Positions 26,819-36,588 of a DNA stretch of 64,000 nucleotides are shown here, piece after piece. Each line of letters starts with the position of its first letter. Within the stretch, counting starts at the first letter, position 1. The stretch is from Anaerolineae bacterium. GTDB taxonomy: Bacteria > Chloroflexota > Anaerolineae > Anaerolineales > Anaerolineaceae. A program made the position numbers and the translations under genes. The notes under the pieces are model-generated. The model was not told where the DNA came from. It saw only the letters and a program-made list of their open reading frames with translations, and did not search any database. The stretch covers positions 124,001 through 188,000 of the forward strand of contig JABLXC010000002.1 of assembly GCA_013178185.1 (NCBI GenBank). Direction: 5' to 3'.

Positions 26819-28681
26819 ATGGCGTGTTCTTCTGAGCATCTTCAGGGTATCCTCGATACGCTGCCAGCAAAACCTGGTTGCTACTTGATGAAAGACTGCA
26901 ACAACCAGGTGATCTACGTTGGCAAGGCGGTCAGCCTGCGCAACCGGGTGCGATCATATTTTCACAGCAGCGCCGAGCAAGATTACAAAACCAGGCAGCT
27001 GGTCAGAAATATCGCCGACATCGAATGGATCGTTGTGGCTTCCGAACTGGAAGCGCTGATCCTTGAGATGAACCTAATCAAGAAACATCGGCCGCGTTAC
27101 AACATCCGCCTCAAAGACGACAAACGTTATCCTTATATCAAAGTTCATTGGGCAGATGCCTATCCTAAGGTGACCGTGACGCGACAGATGGTGAAGGACG
27201 GCTCGCGCTATTATGGTCCCTATACCAGCGTTTGGGCGGTTCACCAAACGTTGGATGTACTGCGGCGAATTTTCCCCTACCTGACCTGCGACCGCGAAAT
27301 CACCGGTCAGGACGCTCGCCCGTGCCTTTATTATGACATAAAATTGTGCAGCGGCCCCTGTATCGGCGCCATCCAGCAGGCGGGGTACAGGCAGCTCATT
27401 GACGATCTGTGCCGTTTTCTGGAAGGGCGCACCGCCCCGATCATGTTGCGCTTGCAGCAGGAGATGGAAAAAGCCGCCGAAGACTTGCAGTTTGAAAAAG
27501 CCGCTGCTTTGCGCGACCAGATGCAAGCGATTGAAAAAGTGGTCGAGCGCCAGAAAGTGATCACCAACGAACAGGTGGACTCGGATGTCATCGCGATGGC
27601 GCGTTCCAATGGCGAAGCCTGTGTACAGGTTTTCTTCATCCGCAGCGGCAAGCTAATCGGGCGCGAATATTTCATCCTGGAAGGCACTGAGGACGAAGCT
27701 GATAGCGAAGTGGTCGCCGAGTTCATCAAACAGTTTTACGCTGAGGCGGCTATCGTACCCCCCGAAGTTCTGCTCCCCAACGACATCGAAGAAGCTCAAA
27801 TCATCAAGCAATGGCTAAACAGCCGTCGCAGCGGCGATAAGGTGGAGCTGGTGGTGCCTCATAGCGGGCCGCCGCAAGAACTGGTGCAAATGGCCACCGA
27901 GAACGCCATCGAGACGCTCCAGGCACTGCGCTCTCAATGGCAGCAGGATACCAACCGGCAAAGCGAAGCGCTGGCAGAACTGCAAAAAGCACTTAATCTA
28001 CCAGAACCGCCCAACCGGATCGAGTGTTATGATATTTCCAACACGCAGGGCACGTCGGCAGTGGGAAGCATGGTTGTTTTTGAACAGGGTGTTCCCAGCA
28101 AAAAATATTACCGCCGTTTCAACATCCAGACCGTCTCCGGCCCAGATGATTTTGCCAGCATGGAAGAGGTGTTAACCAGGCGGTTTCGCCGCTGGCAAGC
28201 CGCCCAGGAGGACCAGTCTCCGGGCAAGAAAACCGACCTGGCATTCTCGATCCTGCCGGATCTGCTGATCGTAGACGGCGGCAAAGGACAGCTTGGGCGG
28301 GCCATTCTGACACTGGAACGCTTCAACCTGATAGGACGGGTGGCGGTGGCAGGGTTGGCAAAACAAGAAGAGGTATTGTTCTTGCCCAACCGCAAAGATG
28401 CACTGGCGCTACCGCGCCATTCTCAGGGACTGTACCTATTGCAACGCATTCGCGATGAGGCGCACCGCTTTGCAATCACGGCACATCGCAACCGGCGCAG
28501 CCGCCAGGGGTTGGCTTCACGGCTGGATTCCATCGCGGGGATCGGCCCCGTGCGGCGGCGGTCGCTGCTGGCGCATTTTGGTTCGATTGAAGCCATCCGA
28601 GAAGCGGACCTGGAAGAACTGACCCGCGTTCGCGGGATCACGGAAGAGATCGCGCAGGCTTTAAAGTCGCAACTGGAGTGA
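26819..28681 (+). CDS. uvrC: Excinuclease ABC subunit C
   Basis: The dual-incision nuclease of nucleotide excision repair, 620 residues, normal length. An N-terminal GIY-YIG nuclease (about 14-95) reads GCYLMKD then VIYVGKA. A UVR motif that binds UvrB is near 205-240. The RNase H-like C-terminal nuclease (about 380-540) shows ECYDISNTQGT, LIVDGGKGQL and RDEAHRFAI. A helix-hairpin-helix pair ends the protein (IAGIGPVRRRSLL and VRGITEEIA). The receiver gene follows three bases after the stop. Confidence 0.97.
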   Translation: MACSSEHLQGILDTLPAKPGCYLMKDCNNQVIYVGKAVSLRNRVRSYFHSSAEQDYKTRQLVRNIADIEWIVVASELEALILEMNLIKKHRPRYNIRLKDDKRYPYIKVHWADAYPKVTVTRQMVKDGSRYYGPYTSVWAVHQTLDVLRRIFPYLTCDREITGQDARPCLYYDIKLCSGPCIGAIQQAGYRQLIDDLCRFLEGRTAPIMLRLQQEMEKAAEDLQFEKAAALRDQMQAIEKVVERQKVITNEQVDSDVIAMARSNGEACVQVFFIRSGKLIGREYFILEGTEDEADSEVVAEFIKQFYAEAAIVPPEVLLPNDIEEAQIIKQWLNSRRSGDKVELVVPHSGPPQELVQMATENAIETLQALRSQWQQDTNRQSEALAELQKALNLPEPPNRIECYDISNTQGTSAVGSMVVFEQGVPSKKYYRRFNIQTVSGPDDFASMEEVLTRRFRRWQAAQEDQSPGKKTDLAFSILPDLLIVDGGKGQLGRAILTLERFNLIGRVAVAGLAKQEEVLFLPNRKDALALPRHSQGLYLLQRIRDEAHRFAITAHRNRRSRQGLASRLDSIAGIGPVRRRSLLAHFGSIEAIREADLEELTRVRGITEEIAQALKSQLE

Positions 28682-28684
28682 GCC

Positions 28685-29080
28685 ATGAAAAAAGACGCCT
28701 GGATTATTGACGATGACGATGAAATCCGCACTGCGCTCTCCATGATGTTAAAGATCATCGGTTACGAAGTGAAAACCTTCAGCGAAGCACGCGCCCCGGC
28801 GCGCGCCCTCCTCGATGGCCAGCATCCGGATATGCTGTTCATTGACATCAATATCCCACAGGTTAGCGGCTTGGAGTTGCTCAAATTCATCCGCCAACGC
28901 GACGCCTGGAAGCGCTTGCCCATCCTCATGGTCACATCCGAAAGCGACGAAATCATGGTGGAAGAAGCCATCCGGCTTGGCGCAGACGGGTACGTCTTCA
29001 AACCGGTCAATTTTGAGGAACTGACAAACGCCATCGAGATGGCTTTAAAACGAAGGGCGCTGCTGGCGAGCAAGGACTGA
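28685..29080 (+). CDS. Single-domain response regulator (CheY-like receiver)
   Basis: A 131-residue stand-alone receiver domain. The acidic pocket DDDDE is at 9-13, the phospho-acceptor Asp54 is in LFIDINIP, with Thr84 in MVTSES and Lys106 in VFKPVN. There is no output domain, so it would act by protein contact. No histidine kinase is nearby. It is co-transcribed with uvrC. Confidence 0.92.
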   Translation: MKKDAWIIDDDDEIRTALSMMLKIIGYEVKTFSEARAPARALLDGQHPDMLFIDINIPQVSGLELLKFIRQRDAWKRLPILMVTSESDEIMVEEAIRLGADGYVFKPVNFEELTNAIEMALKRRALLASKD

Positions 29081-29301
29081 GCGCTTTAAGGAGCGAGAAT
29101 TGGCTAGACTGATACAAAAATGGGAAGACTTACTCCTTACCCACTAGTCAACAGAAAACGTTCCCGCTGAAAACGATAATAAGTCTTCTCATTCACGCCT
29201 TCGTCAATCGTTTCTTACCAAATAGATTCAAGGGAGCATCTAACCAATAAACCTTTTCAGCTTCGAGCAAATCTTGCGTTGGATTGAGGTCAAACTTCCA
29301 A

Positions 29302-30057
29302 TCAATGCGAGTCATAGATCTCTCGTAACAACTTGCAGGTTTCAGCCACTGCCAAATCGAAGATTGTCTTACCGGCTTCTCGATCCGCTCTGGACGGGTC
29401 GCCAAAAACTCCCTTGGTATTGTAATCAGAGGATAACCATCCGTAGGGGACAGGTTTATCAAATTCTGGAGGATAATAACCTTTGGGAAGCTGGCCAACA
29501 AGCTCAGGGTACAGATACAGCATCACAGAAGTCTCGACCACCCCAGCATGTCCATCCTTCTCCTCAAGCGTTGGAAAAACTTTAGCGAAAATGCGGTTAA
29601 AAAAGTCCGGGCTCCATATCTCCAGTGTGTAAACGCCCACCCGATACCTTTGGCGCAGTTCATAAGCAAGATCCTGCAACAAGTACGTATTCCCGCCATG
29701 ACCGTTCAAGAAGACAAAACGACTGAATTTATGCTGAGCAAGGCTGTGAACAATATCTGTGGCCATGCCCAACAATGTCTCTTGTTTAAAAGATAAAGTG
29801 CCCACAAAATCCAGGTGTTCTGGGCTTTTTCCGATGGTCATCGTAGGGATAAATAGCCCGCGAAACTCCCTCCCCAACTCAAGGCGAGCCTGTTGCACGA
29901 TGCCATCCAGGACAAACGTATCTGTACCGAGAGGAAGATGCGGGCCATGTTGTTCAAGCGAGCCGATCGGCCAGATCACCAGCCATTCGGTAGGATCCAG
30001 CTGAGCAACTTGGGCAGTGGATAGGTCTTGCAAAGATAGTGCTTTCGTCCTGCTCAT
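29302..30057 (-). CDS. Creatininase-family amidohydrolase
   Basis: A 251-residue metal-dependent hydrolase of the creatininase fold; relatives open cyclic amides (creatininase) or formamides (ArfB/MftE types). Metal motifs are visible: GSLEQHGPHLPLGTD (about 31-45), LNGHGGN (about 115-121) and GHAGVVETS (about 162-170). ATG at 30057 has a TAGGAG site. It is the last gene of the minus-strand block with the ECF transporter and lutABC, which suggests that it acts on the imported compound. The substrate cannot be read from the sequence. Confidence 0.85.
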   Translation of the reverse strand: MSRTKALSLQDLSTAQVAQLDPTEWLVIWPIGSLEQHGPHLPLGTDTFVLDGIVQQARLELGREFRGLFIPTMTIGKSPEHLDFVGTLSFKQETLLGMATDIVHSLAQHKFSRFVFLNGHGGNTYLLQDLAYELRQRYRVGVYTLEIWSPDFFNRIFAKVFPTLEEKDGHAGVVETSVMLYLYPELVGQLPKGYYPPEFDKPVPYGWLSSDYNTKGVFGDPSRADREAGKTIFDLAVAETCKLLREIYDSH

Positions 30058-30095
30058 TTTTACTCCTATTAGTTGATTTTTTCTTGTAATCTTTC

Positions 30096-30947
30096 CTAGA
30101 CAGGGCTGAAAAATCTCCCTATGCCGAACCAGATATACAATACCAGCGAAACGACAAAAAACACCAAAAAAAATACAATCAACACCCAATCCAACCAACG
30201 CAGGATCGACTGGTGAATATAAGTGCGATCAGAATCGCCCGAAAAAGCCTTAGACTGGAGCACAACCTCTAATTGCTGCGATTTGACCATCGCGCCCAGG
30301 ATAAGAGGGATTGCTACTTTTGAATATACACGCACGCGTTTAACCGGCCCCATTTTCTCCATGGCTAAGCCGCGCAACCGCTGCGCCTCAATAATGTTTT
30401 GTATCTCTTGGAATAAGAGCGGGAAAAACCGTAGCGTAGAGGAAAAGATAAAAGCAATCTTATATGGAATTCTTGAACGCACCATCCCTACAATCATATT
30501 GTCAACTTCTGTAGTAAAAATTCCTAGTGGGATGATCAGCGTTAAGCAAAGCGTTTTGAAGATGATATTAATACCATAGAAGAAGCCTTCCCATGACATT
30601 GTACCTCCCCCAATCAACCACCAATTTTTCGGGATGGCAAACATCGGTTTCAATTGTTGAATGCCTAAGACTGTTTTTACCTGATCAACATTAAAAAAAC
30701 CATGGGTCAGCAACAAGATGACATAAAACGGGGACATAATCAATAAAACAGTGCGAATATACCCCCAGCGAACGCCAACCAGCAGGCAAGATACAATGAT
30801 CAAAATAGCAAGTGTTGCCTCCATGATCGGATTTTCCCACACAAATGCAACGATCGAAATCACTGTCATCATCAATAACTTAGGACGAAAGTCAAGTTTT
30901 GTGAAGAAAGAGTCGCGCTCAACTGTTTGAAATTTCATCATCGCCAT
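30096..30947 (-). CDS. ECF transporter transmembrane component T
   Basis: A 283-residue EcfT. It couples two ATPases to a substrate-binding S protein. Five or more hydrophobic segments (about 22-70, 85-115, 135-165, 250-275) are seen. The coupling region carries the Ala-Arg-Gly-like motif EAQRLRGLAME followed by MVKSQQLEVVLQSKAF, as in EcfT. ATG at 30947 is four bases from the upstream stop, so it is coupled to the ATPase gene. Confidence 0.88.
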   Translation of the reverse strand: MAMMKFQTVERDSFFTKLDFRPKLLMMTVISIVAFVWENPIMEATLAILIIVSCLLVGVRWGYIRTVLLIMSPFYVILLLTHGFFNVDQVKTVLGIQQLKPMFAIPKNWWLIGGGTMSWEGFFYGINIIFKTLCLTLIIPLGIFTTEVDNMIVGMVRSRIPYKIAFIFSSTLRFFPLLFQEIQNIIEAQRLRGLAMEKMGPVKRVRVYSKVAIPLILGAMVKSQQLEVVLQSKAFSGDSDRTYIHQSILRWLDWVLIVFFLVFFVVSLVLYIWFGIGRFFSPV

Positions 30948-30948
30948 A

Positions 30949-32682
30949 TCACACTTGCCTTTCCTTGATGACAACCCGATCTGACAACTCTTCCGGTGTC
31001 AGAAACGGGCATAGGTGCCCATTCAACTTTCCAAGTTCTTGAGAAAGCAAAACAGCCTGCGGTGGTGTCAGAAATGTGCTACCCAAAAGTTCAGTCTGAT
31101 GATACACGTCACGTATGGGCCCATCCATCAGTATTGTGCCTTTTCCCATCACAATCACCCTCTCAGCATATTCCGGCATCAAATATAAATGGTGAGTAAT
31201 GACGATGACTGTCTTACCCATCTTATGTAGCTGGCGGCTAAGATCAAGGATATAGCGAGCCCCTCGATAGTCCTGGCCGGTGGTCGGTTCATCGAAAATG
31301 ATGATCTCTGGCTCCATTGCTAGGATCGCAGCAATCACAACGCGCGCTCGGTCTCCTTTTGGCAGGGAAAGGGGATGTCGATTCCGAAATTGAGTCAAGC
31401 CCATCGATTCCAGGCTGAATTCTGTACGTTCCTTAACGATTTCCGCGGGAAATTCAAGATTCTTCAGAGCAAATGAAATTTCTTCCTCAACAGTTGCATT
31501 GAAAATCTGGTAATCTGGGTTTTGGGCAATATAGCCGATCCGGCGCGCAAGATCCCCAACGGTATATTTTTCCAAATCTTTACCGGCAACCGTCACTGTA
31601 CCAGAAGTTGGCGATAACAGATGCAGGAAGTGCTTGACAAGAGTGCTCTTGCCGGCTCCGTTTTGACCGATAATTAACACATACTCGCCCTCACAAATAT
31701 CCAGAGAAATATTGCGCAGAGCCTCGGTGCCATCGTGATAAACATATTTAAGGTCTTTCACCGAAAAGAGCGGTGAGCCTGAATATTTGGGGGGTTCAGG
31801 CAGAGGAGAAGACAGGTCAAACTCCGCCATTTTTGCAATCTTCACAATCGCGTTCTTGCCTTCATCCAACCGTACCGGCACATCGGTAACCTTACAATTT
31901 GTTTTCTGATTGATGAGATAGAAAGTACTGGCTACCTGAGGCGGTCGCAAATCATTTCTGGTCAACAATTCAATATCAGAGTAAATTTCCTCCGGCTTTC
32001 CACAAGCAATCAACCTTCCATGCGAAAGGAAGGCCAGGCGGTCAACAAATTCGGCCATTTCCTCGGCCGCATGGCTCACCATCACAATCGTTTTGCCAAG
32101 ATTCCGATTCAATTCACGCACCGTGGCAAAAACCTCTTCAGCGCCGACAGGATCTAGTTGGGAAGTAGGCTCATCCAGGACCAATAGATCCGGTTGGACA
32201 GCCAGGGCGGCAGCAATCGCCAGACGCTGTTTTTGCCCACCCGAGAGCTCTGCTGGATGTTTCAACTCGGTACCTTCCAAACGGACTGCTGCCAGTACCT
32301 CTGGAATACGCGCCAGGATCTCCTCACGATGGAATTTCAAATTTTCCATTGCAAATGCGATTTCATTCTGCACGGAAGTAGCTACGAGTTGCGTTTCAGG
32401 ATCTTCAAATACTTCCCCGACATATCGGGCAAGTTTGCTAATGGGGTAGTGCAGTGTATCCAAACCGGCAATCTGGACGCTCCCATAGAAACGCCCGCCA
32501 TAGAACTGGGGTACGATCCCATTCAGCGCAAGACATAGAGTGGTTTTACCGGCGCCGGTTGGACCGATCAATCCAAGAAATTCACCGCCGTAAATATCCA
32601 AGGATATCCTGTCCAAGACAAAATTTTCCGACCTCGGATACATGTACGAAATATTATCAATAACTGCGATTTTTTTTGCCAT
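30949..32682 (-). CDS. ECF transporter ATPase, two domains fused
   Basis: A 577-residue protein with two ABC ATPase domains, replacing separate EcfA1 and EcfA2. Domain 1 (about 1-240) has GPTGAGKTT, ELSGGQKQR and LLVLDEPTS. Domain 2 (about 305-530) has GQNGAGKST and IIIFDEPTTG, but its signature reads LSLPKGDRAR instead of LSGGQ, a form also met in fused ECF ATPases. The tail (530-577) is extra. It lies between the S and T genes, so the module is complete. Confidence 0.92.
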   Translation of the reverse strand: MAKKIAVIDNISYMYPRSENFVLDRISLDIYGGEFLGLIGPTGAGKTTLCLALNGIVPQFYGGRFYGSVQIAGLDTLHYPISKLARYVGEVFEDPETQLVATSVQNEIAFAMENLKFHREEILARIPEVLAAVRLEGTELKHPAELSGGQKQRLAIAAALAVQPDLLVLDEPTSQLDPVGAEEVFATVRELNRNLGKTIVMVSHAAEEMAEFVDRLAFLSHGRLIACGKPEEIYSDIELLTRNDLRPPQVASTFYLINQKTNCKVTDVPVRLDEGKNAIVKIAKMAEFDLSSPLPEPPKYSGSPLFSVKDLKYVYHDGTEALRNISLDICEGEYVLIIGQNGAGKSTLVKHFLHLLSPTSGTVTVAGKDLEKYTVGDLARRIGYIAQNPDYQIFNATVEEEISFALKNLEFPAEIVKERTEFSLESMGLTQFRNRHPLSLPKGDRARVVIAAILAMEPEIIIFDEPTTGQDYRGARYILDLSRQLHKMGKTVIVITHHLYLMPEYAERVIVMGKGTILMDGPIRDVYHQTELLGSTFLTPPQAVLLSQELGKLNGHLCPFLTPEELSDRVVIKERQV

Positions 32683-32757
32683 ACCAGATTACCTTATGAA
32701 GGACATCGACTACATATACTTAGATTTGAATCGATGTCCTTCTAAGCATATGATTGT

Positions 32758-33537
32758 TTAGTAAATTGCGTGCTTTGGTTTTACAAGCCCAATCGCCCGT
32801 AAACCAGCGATCACGCCAGTGCCAATCACCGTCCCAATCAGGCAGCGGAACAAATGCTCAACCGGAAGAATTGGAATCAAGATATACCAGACTTCTTCAG
32901 GAAAGTTTAATACCCAATAGGCAATTGGAGATTGCACAGCATGATAGGCTCCAGCCACAATCCATGTACCAAGGAATAATCCCGCAGCAACCAGCCCCAT
33001 ATTCTTGCTTTTCAGCCACTTCCCAACCAGCACGCGAGTTGGCAGGATGAACAACAACGTACCCGACCAATCAATGAACGATTGTGCAAAGGCAGGCCAC
33101 AGACCAACGCCATTAACGAGGATACCGCGTCCAACATAAAGAAGCCATGAAATCACCAGCACAACAGAAATAGGAATCCACCACCTTTTGCGCGGTCCAT
33201 CAGTTACCATTGATCCGGCAGCCAAACCTGCAATAATTGCCCCCACAATGTTCATCACCGGTATACTTGCCGTATGCGGCGCCAGGAAGATTGCCAGAGC
33301 AGTGCCCACGACATTGGCAATTGCCCCGGCAATCGGACCCAGAATCCAGCCAACCAGCGGAAGGATACCTTGAGCCATTGGGAAGCTGCCGCCTGCAGCT
33401 ACAACCACAGAGAATGGTATGAACGATAGCGCTAATACAACTGCCGCCAGGACAATAACATAAGCTACAGGAGCGCCGTCAACGCTTGCACCGCCCAGAA
33501 ACTCAACTTTCCGTTCTTCACCACGATCAACAGACAT
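32758..33537 (-). CDS. ECF-type substrate-binding (S) component, unknown substrate
   Basis: A 259-residue integral membrane protein with six or more segments (about 22-50, 55-90, 90-112, 120-140, 165-215, 225-250). The segment MAQGILPLVGWILGPIAGA resembles the S-component pattern in which small residues pack against EcfT. I cannot assign it to a vitamin-specific family (BioY, RibU, ThiT and so on). Its place before the fused ATPase and T genes supports the role. A GGAGG site precedes the ATG. Confidence 0.78.
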   Translation of the reverse strand: MSVDRGEERKVEFLGGASVDGAPVAYVIVLAAVVLALSFIPFSVVVAAGGSFPMAQGILPLVGWILGPIAGAIANVVGTALAIFLAPHTASIPVMNIVGAIIAGLAAGSMVTDGPRKRWWIPISVVLVISWLLYVGRGILVNGVGLWPAFAQSFIDWSGTLLFILPTRVLVGKWLKSKNMGLVAAGLFLGTWIVAGAYHAVQSPIAYWVLNFPEEVWYILIPILPVEHLFRCLIGTVIGTGVIAGLRAIGLVKPKHAIY

Positions 33538-33780
33538 TGGTTCCTCCTACTATAAAATGCTCACTAAGATTTTATTAATTTCCATCATAAACCTGGCACA
33601 ACGAAAACAGCTCTTTGAATCTGATGATTTGTCTGTTCCATCCTCCTTTCTCAGGGCGTTGTTCCCGAATATGCGGGGGGTCTATGTTTTGTTTTATAAA
33701 ATGCGGCTACATTTTGGGTCCGCTACCTGACGAATAGTTCAACAATCGTTACAAATCTGTTATTTGTTCCTCACATTGAT

Positions 33781-34422
33781 TCACTGAACAATAATGACAT
33801 GAAGCTCCCCCGGTCCATGCATCCCGATAATTTGTTCCATAGCGATGTCGGCCGTGCGACTCGGTCCTGAGATCGCGGTAATGCTGTTGGTTTTTCGGAA
33901 AACATCCATTTTATCTGCCGCCAGACCTTGCACCCATGTTTCAAAATCCAGAAGAATTTGATCCTCGCGAAAAATAGCAATATGCTTTTGAGGCAGCAAA
34001 GAGACCCTGCTGAGTTTTCCGCCTCCGTCAAATAAAATAATTGTGCCGGTGGATGCGAGGGCAACATCGGCCCCAGTTATTCCAATCTCAATGGAAGGAT
34101 CTAATTCTTCCACCACCTTGATACGCTCTTTTTCCAATTCATTCGATAAACCCGGCAAGAGAATATGAGAAAAATCCCACGCCATGATCTTTTTTTCGTT
34201 TCCAATAATCTCAAGCACAATTCTTATCGCTTCGGAGGGATGATCCGGCCGGTAGATATGGACACCAAGCGCAACGGCTTCTTGAACAAACCGGACAAGG
34301 ATAGCTTCACGAGTCGCGCCAGGCATGGGTGTCACATGCCGGTATTCCGAGAGAAGATTTTTATCGGGGGAGAGAAAAGAAGCTTCCCTCAAAGTTTTAA
34401 GTATCACCTGTCTGCTACTCAT
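33781..34422 (-). CDS. lutC: LUD-domain protein, LutC-like
   Basis: A 213-residue LUD-domain protein. LutC with LutA and LutB forms the iron-sulfur L-lactate dehydrogenase of many bacteria. The signature EIGITGADVALASTGTIILF (about 104-123) is well kept, and the C-terminus ends in GMHGPGELHVIIV. The ATG at 34422 overlaps the lutB stop (ATGA). A 243-base gap separates it from the S-component gene. Confidence 0.85.
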   Translation of the reverse strand: MSSRQVILKTLREASFLSPDKNLLSEYRHVTPMPGATREAILVRFVQEAVALGVHIYRPDHPSEAIRIVLEIIGNEKKIMAWDFSHILLPGLSNELEKERIKVVEELDPSIEIGITGADVALASTGTIILFDGGGKLSRVSLLPQKHIAIFREDQILLDFETWVQGLAADKMDVFRKTNSITAISGPSRTADIAMEQIIGMHGPGELHVIIVQ

Positions 34423-35825
34423 TGTTTTTTCCCCCTCTCTTCCCATATTGCATGGAAAGGCTTCTTTGCAAATTCTGGAAACTGGCGGTATTTCGTCCAG
34501 CCATTCAAAGGAGAAGGCAGTATTTTTTCGATAGCTAGCTTATTGAAAATCAAGGAGGCTGCTTTACCAGAAAAGGAATACAACGACTTGGAAGTCATCA
34601 TACCCATCCAGGTTTTCATCACGAAATCCATAACACCAGCCGACAGGCCATTTTCTATTAGATCATTTCTAAGCGCCACTAACATAGCTGGTATGTCAAT
34701 ATCCACTGGACAGGCCGTTTTACAAGCGCCGCATAAACTGCTGGCGTATGGCAAAGGAGAAGCATTTTCCAGTCCATTCAGCAATGGGGTGATGATAGAA
34801 CCGATAGGGCCAGGATAGACCCATCCGTAAGGATGTCCGCCGATCTGGTGATAGACAGGACAGGCATTCAAGCAAGCGCCGCAGCGGATACAGGCCAACA
34901 CCTCGGCATACTTGGAAGCATAGATATTGCTGCGACCATTATCAACAAAGATCACATAGACACTTTCGGGGCCATCCGCCTCATCCGGCCGGCTAGGTCC
35001 ATGGATCATGCTAGTATAGACAGTGATTTTCTGCCCTGTAGCACTGCGCGAAAGAGCTTGCGTCAGCGTAGCAAAGTCTTTAAGTGTAGCAACAACTTTT
35101 TCAATTCCAACCAAAGCGACATGAACGCGAGGCAGGGAGGTTACCATTCTCCCATTCCCCTCATTCGTTGCCAAGCAGAGTGTGCCGGTTTCTGCGATGA
35201 CAAAGTTGCCGCCAGTAATACCCATATCCGCTTTTAGGAAGGCGTTCCGCAATATTTTGCGGGCATGCTGCGCAATTTGCCTTGAGTCATTCGTGAAAGG
35301 CATATCGGTTTTATCAATGAACAAATCGCGAATACTCTCTTTTGTTTTGTGCAGAACTGGAGTGACGATATGACTTGGCCACTCACCGTTGAGCTGCAAA
35401 ATGTATTCGCCTAAATCCGTTTCCACAACGGATATATTGGACTTTTCCAGAGACTCATTAAGTCCAATTTCTTCTGTAAGCATACTCTTGCTCTTCACAA
35501 CCTGGGCCACTTTATGATTGCTTGCAATTTCCAACACCTGCTGGCATGCTTCTTCACCATCTCTGGCCCATAAGACGCGCATACCGTTTTCTATCATGCG
35601 CTGTTCGGCTAACTCGAGAAAATAAGGAAGATCAGCCAGAACGCGCCGTTTCACAAAAGCAGCCTGCATGCGTATTTGCTCACCATGTTCGATACTGGTT
35701 TCTCCCATGGCTTTGAGGCGGCCTTCAAATGCTTTCCGGGTCGCTTTTTTTACAGCGGTTGATAAACCCTTATCCTGAATATTACGTTCAGATTGGCGGA
35801 CGAAATGATTAGATTGGGTTTTCAT
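34419..35825 (-). CDS. lutB: LUD-domain ferredoxin-type protein, LutB-like
   Basis: A 468-residue LUD protein with a C-terminal 4Fe-4S pair. The LUD core is at about 60-300 (GITGGNFVIAETGTLCL), and the clusters are bound by CIRCGACLNACPVY and LCGACKTACPVD (about 312-370). It is the electron-transferring centre of the LutABC complex. It overlaps the lutA end by 17 bases and the lutC start by 4, a tightly coupled set. Confidence 0.88.
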   Translation of the reverse strand: MKTQSNHFVRQSERNIQDKGLSTAVKKATRKAFEGRLKAMGETSIEHGEQIRMQAAFVKRRVLADLPYFLELAEQRMIENGMRVLWARDGEEACQQVLEIASNHKVAQVVKSKSMLTEEIGLNESLEKSNISVVETDLGEYILQLNGEWPSHIVTPVLHKTKESIRDLFIDKTDMPFTNDSRQIAQHARKILRNAFLKADMGITGGNFVIAETGTLCLATNEGNGRMVTSLPRVHVALVGIEKVVATLKDFATLTQALSRSATGQKITVYTSMIHGPSRPDEADGPESVYVIFVDNGRSNIYASKYAEVLACIRCGACLNACPVYHQIGGHPYGWVYPGPIGSIITPLLNGLENASPLPYASSLCGACKTACPVDIDIPAMLVALRNDLIENGLSAGVMDFVMKTWMGMMTSKSLYSFSGKAASLIFNKLAIEKILPSPLNGWTKYRQFPEFAKKPFHAIWEERGKKQ

Positions 35826-36588
35826 TCTTTTTTATAGCACCAGCAAGGAAGTTGGCAATATGCTGAACTCTAACACCAGTATTGCGGCGAGCTAAACCAC
35901 CATTAATATGAGCGATGCAGCTAATGTCTCCACACAATACTTGCCCAGGAGAAGCCAAGATCGAATCTAATTTTTCCTCCAGAATCGCCCCACTCAGATC
36001 AGCCATCTTAACACTGAAGACCCCCCCAAAACCACAGCAAATTTCTTCGCCTTCGAGCTCGATAACCTGTGCGTTTTCAACATTACTCACCAGGACACGA
36101 GAGGCTCTTTTCGATTCTGTGTGGCGAAGGCTGTGACAGGAATCATGGAAAGCGAAGGTTGCTTGTCCAGCCAAACGCGCTTTTAGGTTGGTAATCCCTA
36201 AGCCATCGACAAGATATTCAGTAAACTCCCAGGTTATGCCTGCCAGCCGCTCTGCCTCTGATAGATATTCAGGGTTATCTTTAAAAAGTTTTGGATAGAT
36301 ATCCCTTACCATAGCTGCACATGAACCTGAGGGGGTAACAATGACAGTAGAATCCTGGAATGCCCGAAGAAAGGTTTTAGCCACTTCTTTGGCTTCGTTC
36401 CAATACCCTGCGTTATAAGCCGGCTGCCCACAGCAAGTCTGTCCGGCCGGAAAATCCACCTCGACGCCCAAATACTCCAGGATATCAACGACCGCCATGC
36501 CTGTTTCGGGATACAGCATATCGCCCATGCAGGTGATAAAAAGAGAAACCTTTTTGCCCTTAGGTGAGGCGTGTTGCGGGACCTTCAC
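35809..36588 (-). CDS. lutA: CCG-domain iron-sulfur oxidoreductase, LutA-like
   Basis: A 259-residue protein with two CCG cysteine-rich domains, the LutA/GlcF/HdrB family. Cysteine blocks are TCMGD, GQTCCGQPAYNAG, DSCHSLR and EEICCGFGG. The start is GTG at 36588, inside the end of the GntR gene (29-base overlap), with AGGA about nine bases upstream. With lutB and lutC it should oxidise a hydroxy acid such as L-lactate, but given the neighbours another substrate is possible. Confidence 0.87.
   Translation of the reverse strand: MKVPQHASPKGKKVSLFITCMGDMLYPETGMAVVDILEYLGVEVDFPAGQTCCGQPAYNAGYWNEAKEVAKTFLRAFQDSTVIVTPSGSCAAMVRDIYPKLFKDNPEYLSEAERLAGITWEFTEYLVDGLGITNLKARLAGQATFAFHDSCHSLRHTESKRASRVLVSNVENAQVIELEGEEICCGFGGVFSVKMADLSGAILEEKLDSILASPGQVLCGDISCIAHINGGLARRNTGVRVQHIANFLAGAIKKNENPI

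Noticed and set aside
29128-29200. Inverted repeat GAAGACTTA/TAAGTCTTC as a terminator after the receiver gene
   Set aside because: The arms are about 45 bases apart and no T-run follows on the plus strand.
33538-33780. TPP riboswitch before the S component
   Set aside because: Only CTGAGA is present; the matching GAACCTG and GGATAATGCCAGCG-like segments are missing.
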